51,944 bases of DNA, taken from the NCBI GenBank assembly GCA_050261515.1, contig JBLNDJ010000045.1, forward strand, positions 1 to 51,944, written 5' to 3'. Under the pieces are notes generated by a model, which was not told the origin of the DNA, did not search any database, and saw nothing but the letters and a program-made list of their open reading frames with translations. The DNA comes from JBLNDJ01 sp050261515. GTDB lineage: Bacteria > Acidobacteriota > Terriglobia > Bryobacterales > Bryobacteraceae. Positions 33,206 through 40,444 of this stretch are shown here, one piece after another. The translations under genes and the position numbers were made by a program. How positions within the stretch are numbered: position 1 is the first letter of the stretch; every line of letters starts with the position of its first letter.

Positions 33206-34492
33206 ATGTCAGACGCACTTTCTCGAAGATCCTTCCTGAAGAGATCCACCATTGCCGGAGCGACGGCTTCGGCCTTCACCATCGTGAAGCCGGAGCAGGT
33301 TCACGCCGCCGGCAAGGAGAAGCTCAAGGCCGGGCTGATCGGCTGCGGCGGCCGCGGCACCGAGGCTGTCCGCAATATCCTCACGGCCTGCGACAACGTC
33401 GAGCTCGTCGCCATGGGCGACGCCTTCGAGGACCGTCTCGAAGCCTCGTTCAAGGAACTCCAGGCCACCAAGTTCCTGAACCGCATCAAGGTCGATGCCG
33501 AGCACCGCTTCAGCGGCTTCGATGCCTACAAGAAAGTCATCGCGTCGGACATTGACATCGTGATGCTGGCGACTCCGCCCGCCTACCGGCCCGCGCATTT
33601 CGAGGCCGCCGTCGAGGCGAAGAAGCACGTCTTCTGCGAGAAGCCGTTCGGCACGGACCCGGTCAACGTCCGCCGGTTCATGGCCGCGGCGAAGAAGTCG
33701 GAAGAGCTGAAGCTCACGGTGAAGTCGGGCGCGCAGCGCCGCTCTCAGGCCTACTACCTCGACCTGTACAAGAAAGTGAAGGACGGCGGGATCGGCGACA
33801 TAGTCGCCACCTACGCTTACTGGGTCGGCAGCCCCGTGCTTCAGTTCCTGGGCGGCGGATGGCCCGGACCGAAGGGCAAGCGCGATCCGAAGTGGAGCGA
33901 CCTCGAGTTCCAGAGCCGCTCGTGGTATTCATTCGTGTGGATCTGCGGCGACCAGATCGTCGAGCAGCATCTGCACAACATCGACGTCTGCAACTGGTTC
34001 ATGGGCGCGCATCCGGTGGAGTGCGTGGCTTCGGGCGGCGCCGCGTGGCGCCCGCGCGAGGAAGAGTACGGCAACATCTACGACCACATCGGCGCGGATT
34101 TCGTTTACCCGAACGGCGTCCACATGTCGAGCTACTGCCGCCAGTATCACAACGCCGCCGAGAACGTGAGCGAGCTGATTGTCGGCACCAAGGGACGCAT
34201 CGATACCAGCTCCCAGCGCGGGTCGCGGAAGGCCGTGAATCCGTATGAGCAGGAGCACATCGATATGGTCAACAGCATCCTCGGCCGCGGCCCGTACATC
34301 AACGAAGCGATGGCGGTGGCCGAGAGCACGATGACCTGCATCATGGGGCGCGAAGCGGCCTACTCGGGCCAGAAGATCACCTGGGACATGATCATGAACT
34401 CCCAGCTCGACCTGTTGCCCAGGACGCTCGACTACAACACGCCGATTCCGGTGACTCCGCTGCCGGTGCCGGGCGTGTATAAGTTCGTTTAG
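33206..34492 (+). CDS. Tat-exported Gfo/Idh/MocA oxidoreductase
   Basis: A 428-residue protein with a strong Tat signal (SRRSFLKRSTIAGATASAF ending QVHA-A), Rossmann start AGLIGCGGRGTEA, MLATPPAYRPAHF and the VFCEKPFG motif. The C-terminal domain has GGGWPGPKGKRDPKW and ICGDQIVEQHLHNIDVCNW, typical of a large group of exported oxidoreductases of unknown substrate found in Acidobacteria, Planctomycetes and Verrucomicrobia. A GAGGT ribosome site lies 10 bases before the ATG. It stands alone between a weak hairpin and a large palindrome, so it is probably transcribed separately. A role in periplasmic sugar oxidation coupled to the other carbohydrate genes is inferred only from family and context. 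Confidence 0.83.
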   Translation: MSDALSRRSFLKRSTIAGATASAFTIVKPEQVHAAGKEKLKAGLIGCGGRGTEAVRNILTACDNVELVAMGDAFEDRLEASFKELQATKFLNRIKVDAEHRFSGFDAYKKVIASDIDIVMLATPPAYRPAHFEAAVEAKKHVFCEKPFGTDPVNVRRFMAAAKKSEELKLTVKSGAQRRSQAYYLDLYKKVKDGGIGDIVATYAYWVGSPVLQFLGGGWPGPKGKRDPKWSDLEFQSRSWYSFVWICGDQIVEQHLHNIDVCNWFMGAHPVECVASGGAAWRPREEEYGNIYDHIGADFVYPNGVHMSSYCRQYHNAAENVSELIVGTKGRIDTSSQRGSRKAVNPYEQEHIDMVNSILGRGPYINEAMAVAESTMTCIMGREAAYSGQKITWDMIMNSQLDLLPRTLDYNTPIPVTPLPVPGVYKFV

Positions 34493-34496
34493 TGTT

Positions 34497-34555
34497 TGTG
34501 GGGCGGACCTCTTGTTCGCGCCGGGTCCCTTGACCCGGCTGGGGTCCGCCCTACA
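34497..34555. repeat. 59-base nested palindrome
   Basis: Outer arms TGTGGGGCGGACC and GGTCCGCCCTACA match at 12 of 13 positions. An inner perfect 8-bp stem (GCCGGGTC/GACCCGGC) has a 4-base loop. It fills the gap between two genes, so it could terminate the upstream transcript, but its size and nested form suggest a mobile REP/BIME-like element. Confidence 0.65.
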
Positions 34556-34563
34556 TAGCTCCT

Positions 34564-35655
34564 ATGCCCCGCATCGTCAAGTCTTCCGCTCCCATTCGCG
34601 TCTGCGATAACGGCGGGTGGACGGACACCTGGTTCGCCCGCTATGGCCGGGTGTTCAACATTGCCGTCTACCCCTATGCCGAGGTGCAGATGCTTGTGCG
34701 CGAGCATCGCGGGGACGCCCGGCGCATCACAATCCATGCCGAGAATTACGGGCAGACATACACCATTGCCGACCCGAACGGCATATACGACAAGCATCCT
34801 TTGCTCGAAGCCGCGATCGATTACATGCGGGTGCCGGATGATGTCGCGATCGAGGTTTCAATTTTCAGCGAGGCTCCGAGCGGGTGCTCCACGGGAACAT
34901 CGGCCGCGGTGAGCGTGGCTCTGATCGGCGCGCTCGATTGCCTCACGCCGGGGCGCCTGTCTCCGCACGAGGCTGCGGCGGCCGCGCAGAAGATCGAGAC
35001 CGAACTGCTTCATCAGCAGTGCGGGATCCAGGACCAGATCGCGTCGGCTTACGGCGGCATCAACTACATCGAGATGCACGACTATCCGCGCTCGACGGTG
35101 AGCCAGATCCGCGTGCCCGATTCGCTGTGGTGGGAGCTGGAGAGCCGCCTGTCGCTGATCTTCGTGGGGCAGACGCACAGCTCCTCGGAAGTGCACAGCA
35201 TGGTGATTCGCGAACTCGAGGACGCGGGGCCCGAGGCTCCGAAGCTGCGCCCGCTGCGCCTGACCGCGGCGAAGTCGAAGGACGCGCTCTATGCGGGCGA
35301 CTTCGGCGCGCTCGGCCGCGCCATGATCGAGAATACCGAGGCGCAGGCGGCGCTTCATCCGGCGCTGGTCGGGCCGGATCACCAGCGCATCATCGAGATC
35401 GCGAAGGCTTACGGCGCCGACGGATGGAAGGTGAACGGCGCGGGCGGGGCGGGCGGGTCGGTCAGCATCCTGAGCGGCCCGGATGCGGCTCGCAAGCGCG
35501 CTATGCTGCGGGAGATCCGGCAGGCGGACTCGAAGTATCGCGACATACCGATCTACCTGAGCCGGTTCGGCCTGCGGGTCTGGGAAAGCCGTCATGACAG
35601 TCTGTTACCAGTGGATGGAGAGCCCGGTCGGAAGGCTGCTGCTGGCAGCCGATGA
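34564..35655 (+). CDS. GHMP-family sugar kinase (heptose or related sugar)
   Basis: A 363-residue cytoplasmic kinase. It has the GHMP motif 1 APIRVCDNGGWTD, the ATP-binding loop PSGCSTGTSAAVS (residues 105-117) and the C-terminal motif 3 VNGAGGAGGSV. It is similar in layout to D-glycero-alpha-D-manno-heptose-7-phosphate kinase and the kinase part of fucokinase-type enzymes; the exact sugar is not readable. The last 20 or so residues, beyond GLRVWES, are encoded by sequence that overlaps the ogt-type gene by 62 bases and look like run-on, so the original stop may have been lost. Position after oxidoreductases and before a repair gene gives little pathway information. Confidence 0.8.
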   Translation: MPRIVKSSAPIRVCDNGGWTDTWFARYGRVFNIAVYPYAEVQMLVREHRGDARRITIHAENYGQTYTIADPNGIYDKHPLLEAAIDYMRVPDDVAIEVSIFSEAPSGCSTGTSAAVSVALIGALDCLTPGRLSPHEAAAAAQKIETELLHQQCGIQDQIASAYGGINYIEMHDYPRSTVSQIRVPDSLWWELESRLSLIFVGQTHSSSEVHSMVIRELEDAGPEAPKLRPLRLTAAKSKDALYAGDFGALGRAMIENTEAQAALHPALVGPDHQRIIEIAKAYGADGWKVNGAGGAGGSVSILSGPDAARKRAMLREIRQADSKYRDIPIYLSRFGLRVWESRHDSLLPVDGEPGRKAAAGSR

Positions 35656-36084
35656 TTCCGGGCTGCGGGCGCTTTTGTTCGAAGGCGCCGCGCCCGCAGC
35701 GGCGTGGCGCGAAGATCCGGCTCCCCTGGGGGAGGCGGTCCGCCAGCTGCGCGCGTGGTTTGCGGGCGAGTTGCAGGAATTCGACCTGAAGCTGGCGCCG
35801 CAGGGCACGCCCTTCCAGCGGCGCGTTTGGAGCGAGCTGATCCACATCCCCTACGGAAGGACCATTTCCTACGGCGAACTCGCGCGGCGGGTGGGCAATC
35901 CGCAGGCCTCCCGCGCCGTGGGACTTGCCAACGGGGCGAACCCGATCCCGATCGTCATCCCGTGCCACCGTGTGATCGGAACGAAGGAAAACTCACGGGT
36001 TACGGCGGCGGCATAGACCGGAAGCGGTGGCTGCTCGCGCACGAGCAACGAAACGTGGCGTATACTCTGACTTTAGATCCTTGA
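35594..36084 (+). pseudogene. ogt: O6-alkylguanine-DNA alkyltransferase gene with frameshift
   Basis: The first frame gives a 140-residue protein with the MGMT/Ogt start (ESPVGRLLLAADDSGLRAL), the DNA-binding part (TPFQRRVWSELIHIPYGRT and SYGELARRVGNP) and the active-site PCHRV. After VIGTK it leaves the family and stops at 36016. The missing end, GKLTGYGGGIDRKRWLLAHE, continues in another frame from 35986 to a stop at 36084. One base is missing at about 35984-35985, beside short A-runs. Joined, the protein would be about 163 residues, the normal size. The enzyme transfers alkyl groups from guanine O6 to its cysteine. Loss of the C-terminal helix should inactivate it. A sequencing or assembly error is equally possible. 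Confidence 0.85.
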
Positions 36085-36153
36085 AAAAGCGGAGGTGCGC
36101 GCCCGGCCGCGAGGCTGGGAGAGCGCGCTTCCGGATTGCACCTGGAGAATGCC

Positions 36154-37176
36154 ATGGCTACTCTTGAGTCTCTGGCACTACCTGGGGCCAGCCGGTTGTC
36201 GGCGAGTAAGCCGGACCCCGACGCTGCGTTGGCCCAAAAGTTCCTGGAAACGATGTTCCTCATGAGGGAAGTCGAGGACCGGATTCAAAACAAGCTCTAC
36301 CGGCAGGGCAAAGTCGTTGGTGGCGTCTACATAGGACGCGGCCAGGAAGCCATCTGCGCGGGCGCCGGCGTTGCCGCCGAGCCCGGCGATTTCCTGTATC
36401 CCTGCCACCGCGACATGGGTTTATACTTCCTCCGCGGCGTCCAACCCCGTCAGGTCTTTGCGCAATACATGGGTCGTGTGGGCGGTCTCACACGCGGCCG
36501 GGACGGCAACATGCATATGGGCGACCTGAAGCTGAAGATTGTCGCCATCATCAGCGCGATCGGCGCCGCGATTCCCGTGGCCGCCGGAACGGCGCTCGCG
36601 CAGAAGTTGAAGGGCAGTCCGGACATCACGTTCTGCTTCTTCGGCGACGGCGCCACCAGCCGGGGCGACTGGCACGAGGGCGTGAACTTCGCCGCCGTCA
36701 CGCGTGCTCCCCTGGTCCTCATCTGCAACAACAACATGTACGCGTACTCGACGCCGGTCGATAAGCAGATGGCGTGTGCCAACGTGGCCGACCGCGGCCC
36801 GGGCTACGGCATCCCGGCCGAGATCGTCGATGGCAACGACCCCTTCGCCGTCCACGAGGCGGCCGTACGCGCCGCTTCGCACGCGCGCGCGGGGCTCGGC
36901 CCGTACCTGATCGAGTGCAAGACGTTCCGCATGACCGGACACTCCGCGCACGATGCCGGCGACTACGTTCCGAAACACCTGTGGAAGGAATGGGAAGCCA
37001 AGGACCCGATCGCGTGCCTGGAACGGAAGATGATCGAGAAGCGCTGGGCGACCCGCGAGGCCATCGACCGGACGTTTGCGCGGCTCCGGCGTGAGGTGGA
37101 CGCCGCCATCGAGTGGGCCGAACAGAGCCCGTATCCGGATCCCTCCGAGTTGCTCGACGGCGTTTACGAGAGCTGA
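36154..37176 (+). CDS. 2-oxoacid dehydrogenase E1 alpha subunit (pyruvate/acetoin type)
   Basis: A 340-residue thiamine-diphosphate subunit. The start at 36154 has a GGAGA ribosome site 6 bases upstream. It shows YIGRGQEAICAGAG, the HRDMGLYFLRGV segment and the TPP motif from FFGDGATSRGDWHEGVN (Gly164-Asp165) to CNNN at 191-194. Together with the next gene it forms the E1 tetramer that decarboxylates a 2-oxoacid or acetoin and passes the acyl group to lipoyl E2. Pyruvate, acetoin and branched-chain 2-oxoacids are all possible; E2 and E3 are not in this window. A -10-like TATACT (36061-36066) lies upstream inside the broken repair gene. Confidence 0.88.
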   Translation: MATLESLALPGASRLSASKPDPDAALAQKFLETMFLMREVEDRIQNKLYRQGKVVGGVYIGRGQEAICAGAGVAAEPGDFLYPCHRDMGLYFLRGVQPRQVFAQYMGRVGGLTRGRDGNMHMGDLKLKIVAIISAIGAAIPVAAGTALAQKLKGSPDITFCFFGDGATSRGDWHEGVNFAAVTRAPLVLICNNNMYAYSTPVDKQMACANVADRGPGYGIPAEIVDGNDPFAVHEAAVRAASHARAGLGPYLIECKTFRMTGHSAHDAGDYVPKHLWKEWEAKDPIACLERKMIEKRWATREAIDRTFARLRREVDAAIEWAEQSPYPDPSELLDGVYES

Positions 37177-37179
37177 GCC

Positions 37180-38151
37180 ATGGCGATCACGTACCTTGAA
37201 GCCATCCGCCAGGGAATCTGGGAGGAGATGGAGCGCGACCCGAACGTGTTCCTGCTCGGCGAGGACATAGGCGTCTATGGCGGCGCCTTTAAAGTGACCG
37301 CCGGGATGCTGGAGCATTTCGGTGAGAACCGCGTGGTCGATACGCCGCTCGCCGAATCGGCCGTGGCGGGCGCGGCGATCGGCGCGAGCTTCGCGGGCAT
37401 GCGGCCCGTCGCCGAGATGCAGTTTTCCGATTTCATCAGCTGCGCGTTCGACCAGATCGTGAACTACGCCGCCAAGTGCCGCTACCGGTGGAACGCGCCG
37501 GTGCCCATCGTGGTGCGCGCCCCCTCGGGCGGCGGCGTGCATGGCGGGCCGTTTCATTCTCAGAATCCCGAGGCGTGGTTCACGCGCGTGCCGGGCCTAA
37601 AGGTGGTCACGCCGGCGACGGCCTACGACGCCAAGGGACTGATCAAGGCCTCGATCCGCGACAACGACCCGGTGATTTTCCTCGAGCACAAGGCGCTCTA
37701 CAGGCGCATCAAGGAAGACGTTCCCGAGGGCGACTACACGGTTCCGCTCGGGAAAGCTCGCGTATTTCGCGAGGGGACGGACCTTTCGATCATCACCTAC
37801 GGCGCGATGGTATACGTGGCGAACGAGGCCGCCGATGCGCTGGCGAAAGAGGGCGCGTCGGTCGAGATCGTCGATCTGCGGACCCTGGTGCCGCTCGATG
37901 AAGAAGCGGTGCTCGAAAGCGTGAGGAAGACGTCTCGCGCGATCGTGCTGCATGAGGACACGCTGACGGGCGGCTTCGGCGGCGAGATCGCGGCGCGGAT
38001 TACCGAGCGGGCGTTCGAATTTCTGGATGCCCCGGTAGTGCGGATCGGTTCTCCGGATACGCCGGTGCCGTTCAGCCCGCCGCTGGAAGAGGCGTTTTTG
38101 CCGAATGCGGCGAAGGTGCTCGAAAAGGCTCGCTGGTTGCTGGAGTATTAA
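37180..38151 (+). CDS. 2-oxoacid dehydrogenase E1 beta subunit
   Basis: A 323-residue transketolase-like beta subunit: FLLGEDIGVYGGAFKVT near the N-terminus, MQFSDFISCAFDQIVNYAAK in the pyrimidine-binding domain, VRAPSGGGVHGGPFHSQ and the C-terminal domain VEIVDLRTLVPLDEEAV. It starts 3 bases after the E1 alpha stop, so the two subunits are made together. The catalytic E1 sits in the cytoplasm and needs lipoylated E2 from elsewhere. It converges with the PilZ gene over a 48-base gap containing a hairpin. Confidence 0.9.
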   Translation: MAITYLEAIRQGIWEEMERDPNVFLLGEDIGVYGGAFKVTAGMLEHFGENRVVDTPLAESAVAGAAIGASFAGMRPVAEMQFSDFISCAFDQIVNYAAKCRYRWNAPVPIVVRAPSGGGVHGGPFHSQNPEAWFTRVPGLKVVTPATAYDAKGLIKASIRDNDPVIFLEHKALYRRIKEDVPEGDYTVPLGKARVFREGTDLSIITYGAMVYVANEAADALAKEGASVEIVDLRTLVPLDEEAVLESVRKTSRAIVLHEDTLTGGFGGEIAARITERAFEFLDAPVVRIGSPDTPVPFSPPLEEAFLPNAAKVLEKARWLLEY

Positions 38152-38158
38152 TTTGATG

Positions 38159-38179
38159 GCGCGGTGTTAACCGCCGCGC
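38159..38179. terminator. Hairpin between convergent E1 beta and PilZ genes
   Basis: GCGCGGT pairs with ACCGC-C-GCGC, a stem of about 9 bp with one bulged C and a GTTA loop. It is well placed as a shared terminator but lacks a T-run. Confidence 0.4.
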
Positions 38180-38199
38180 AGGTTTGGCAACCGGCCCCG

Positions 38200-38541
38200 C
38201 TAAAATCTGCGCGGGTTGAGCAGGGTGCGCGGATCGAGCAGGTGCTTGGGCTGGAAGGTGCGCTCGTCCCATTCGAAGCCTGGGGCGAAGAGCACTCCCG
38301 CGAAATAACCCGTCTCGCGGAACACGCAGTATTGCACGCGCGCCTCGATCTCCTGAACCGGCAGGCAGATGTGCACGACCGCGCCTTCCGGGACCGGTTC
38401 CTCGAACTGCAGGCAGGCGCCCGAATTTGAGATGTCCTCAAGGTTCGCGTTGGTTCTTGCGGGCCGGCCGGACTTGTCTTTCCACCAGACCTCGATCAAG
38501 TCCGAGCACAGCATTCGAGGCTCAACTCGCCTGTCCCTCAT
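38200..38541 (-). CDS. Single-domain PilZ protein (probable c-di-GMP receptor)
   Basis: A 113-residue protein that is essentially one PilZ domain. The c-di-GMP motif RxxxR is Arg5-Arg9 (RVEPR) and the DxSxxG motif is Asp36-Ser38-Gly41 (DISNSG). Both motifs are intact, so nucleotide binding is likely. Such small PilZ proteins act as adaptors linking c-di-GMP to motility, polysaccharide export or regulators. The gene is alone between the E1 genes and the RraA-like gene. motAB elsewhere in the window may be a functional connection, but nothing in the sequence shows it. Confidence 0.85.
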   Translation of the reverse strand: MRDRRVEPRMLCSDLIEVWWKDKSGRPARTNANLEDISNSGACLQFEEPVPEGAVVHICLPVQEIEARVQYCVFRETGYFAGVLFAPGFEWDERTFQPKHLLDPRTLLNPRRF

Positions 38542-38597
38542 CGCTTACCACATCGGCCGGATCTCCCGCCGGATTTAGCGGGAATCCGCCTTAGATA

Positions 38598-39347
38598 CTA
38601 AATTCTGTTAAACATCTGGACTACTTTCAGCAAGGACTTGTACTGCCGGATCAGCGGCGCCATCTTTCTTTCGCGCTCGTCGATTTCCTGCGCGCGCTTC
38701 AGCACTTCTTCGGCCTTGTCCTGAGGAATGCTGACGACACCGTCTCCGTCGGCAACAATGATGTCGCCGGGCGCGACGGTGACGCCCGCGCACTCGACGG
38801 GCATGCCGCGGCCGACACTGGCGAAGCGGCCCACGGTGCTCGAGGGCACGACCGAGCGGGCGTAGACGGGCAGCTTCATTTCACGCAGTTCGCCCACGTC
38901 GCGCACTCCGGCGTCGAGCACCATGCCGGCCAGGCCGCGTACTTTGGCGTCGGTGCCCATGAGACCGCCGAGCGCGGCGACGTCGAGTCCGTCCTCGATC
39001 ACGATCACGCCGACCTCGCCGGGCTTGGCGTTGTCGATCATGGCGACCGAATCGCGGGCCGAGAGCTGCGCGGTCGCTTTCTCGGGCGGCGCGGGCTTGA
39101 GCAGCGCGGTGGCGGCGCGCCCCGCGAAGCTGCCGGGCGACTGCGGGCGCATGTCGTGCGACATGAAGCCGCGCTTTCCGGTGACCTGGTCGATGGCGTC
39201 GGCGAGCGAAGCGGTCGGCACCTTGGCGAGGGCGGCGACCAGAGGATCGGCGGGCGCGGGCGCGGTTCTATGGGCGGCCTGCCAGCCGAGCCCGGCGAGC
39301 GCGGCGGCGAGGGCGAGCAGTGCGAGTCTGATGCGGGTTGCTTTCAT
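38598..39347 (-). CDS. Exported RraA-like protein
   Basis: A 249-residue RraA-fold protein with an N-terminal signal peptide or anchor (IRLALLALAAALAGLGW). The core contains GLAGMVLDAGVRDVGEL, in which arginine and aspartate replace the usual GxVRD-type site, followed by VYARSVVPSST and VAPGDIIVADGDGVVSIP. Cytoplasmic relatives are metal-dependent aldolases; an exported form would need a periplasmic substrate. It overlaps the deformylase-like gene by 4 bases (ATGA) and lies last in a three-gene unit with a secreted protein. A role in modifying an exported metabolite is possible but not shown. It shares fold but little sequence with the 163 protein. Confidence 0.78.
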   Translation of the reverse strand: MKATRIRLALLALAAALAGLGWQAAHRTAPAPADPLVAALAKVPTASLADAIDQVTGKRGFMSHDMRPQSPGSFAGRAATALLKPAPPEKATAQLSARDSVAMIDNAKPGEVGVIVIEDGLDVAALGGLMGTDAKVRGLAGMVLDAGVRDVGELREMKLPVYARSVVPSSTVGRFASVGRGMPVECAGVTVAPGDIIVADGDGVVSIPQDKAEEVLKRAQEIDERERKMAPLIRQYKSLLKVVQMFNRI

Positions 39348-39847
39348 TTCCGGTACCTCCGCTCGTATTCTTCTCTGGTACAGAAGCTGTTCCGGTCAAT
39401 GGCAAGATCGATGGCGAGCACGCCGTCGAGGTGATCCATTTCGTGCTGGAGGAGTTCGGCCAGCGCGCCCTCCGCTTCGAGGAGGCGCGCCTGGCCGTTC
39501 TCGTCCGCGTAATGGAGCGTCACCGAACGAGACCGCTCCACCAGGACCATCAGACCGGGAAACGAAAAGCAATTGTCCCACACGCGGAACTTCTCGTCGC
39601 TGAGGCGCTCGAAGGCGGGGTTGACGAGCGAATACGACGCGCCCTCGTACTCGATGTAGATGACGCGAACCGTTTCGCCGATCTGGACGGCGCTGATGCC
39701 GCGTCCGAAGCCGTGCGCGCGCCGGAACTCGTGGAGCGTGTCGCGCAGGTCGGCCAGGAGCGCGGCCGTGGCGTCCGGAGAGCCTGCGGGGCAGGAGGCC
39801 TGGCGCAGCGTCGGATCGCCAAGCTGGAGAATCCTCCGCGCCGCCAT
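39344..39847 (-). CDS. Peptide-deformylase-like metalloprotein with variant motif 2
   Basis: A 167-residue protein. Motif 1 reads GISAVQ (residues 50-55, normally GLAAxQ). Motif 2 reads DNCFS (91-95, normally EGCLS), with the metal ligand Cys93 retained. Motif 3 is intact, HEMDH with His135, Glu136 and His139. All three metal ligands and the catalytic glutamate are therefore present, and formyl-removing activity is possible. The changes next to Cys93 and its pairing with an exported RraA-like gene argue for a specialised, non-housekeeping enzyme. ATG 39847 was chosen; a TTG at 39853 overlaps the previous stop and is a possible alternative. Confidence 0.78.
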   Translation of the reverse strand: MAARRILQLGDPTLRQASCPAGSPDATAALLADLRDTLHEFRRAHGFGRGISAVQIGETVRVIYIEYEGASYSLVNPAFERLSDEKFRVWDNCFSFPGLMVLVERSRSVTLHYADENGQARLLEAEGALAELLQHEMDHLDGVLAIDLAIDRNSFCTREEYERRYRK

Positions 39848-39849
39848 CC

Positions 39850-40344
39850 TCAATAGACCTCGAAGCAGAAGACGGTGTTTGCGCCCTGCGGGCTCAGCGA
39901 GTACTCGCCGTTTTCGAGGCCCATGCCTTCGTTGACCTCGATCCGGTACAGCCGGCCGGTGAGGTGCGTGACCATCAGGCGCAGCGGGCGGTCCTTCTTC
40001 TTTTGCGAGATCACCACCTGGCGGTTGCCGCCTTTCACTTCGAGCCGGTAGAGGCCGAGCGAGTCGGGCGCGATTTTGTCGGATTCGAACAGGAAGATCG
40101 GCTCGGCAAGCGGAGTGCGCGCGGGCGAACTCACGCCGGGGATCACGTAGGCGGTCTCGTTCTTGCCCTTTTGGGATTCCTTGGCCTCGCCCACCTCGGT
40201 CTCGACCAGGTTGTCGGCATGCATCAGGTACGGCACATCGGGCTTGGGCGGGCGCGGCCCGTTGTAGGCTTCCTGGTTTTGCGCGGCGGCGAGGCCGGCG
40301 CAGAGCAAGAGTGGCAGGGCGGAGAGAGCGGCTGTGATTTTCAT
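39850..40344 (-). CDS. Secreted hypothetical protein
   Basis: A 164-residue protein with a clear signal peptide (MKITAALSALPLLLCAGLAAAQ). The mature part begins NQEAYNGPRPPKPDVPYLMH and is otherwise beta-rich, ending NGEYSLSPQGANTVFCFEVY. The family is not recognised; the C-terminal ending recalls secreted acidobacterial proteins. It is the first gene of the unit with the deformylase-like and RraA-like genes, 2 bases from the next start. It could be a periplasmic partner or substrate of those proteins. No function is proposed. Confidence 0.7.
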   Translation of the reverse strand: MKITAALSALPLLLCAGLAAAQNQEAYNGPRPPKPDVPYLMHADNLVETEVGEAKESQKGKNETAYVIPGVSSPARTPLAEPIFLFESDKIAPDSLGLYRLEVKGGNRQVVISQKKKDRPLRLMVTHLTGRLYRIEVNEGMGLENGEYSLSPQGANTVFCFEVY

Positions 40345-40444
40345 GAGCCTGTTTCTATTCTACGTGCGCGGCTGGAGGTGGGTTGCTTGCCGAACCAATC
40401 CGCCCGCCGCCGCTGCGTTACGGGAAGTACGGCTGACGGCCGGA

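Noticed and set aside
34564..35655. GHMP kinase/alkyltransferase fusion
   Set aside because: The two proteins are in different frames; the overlap is only 62 bases and the kinase tail there has no alkyltransferase sequence.
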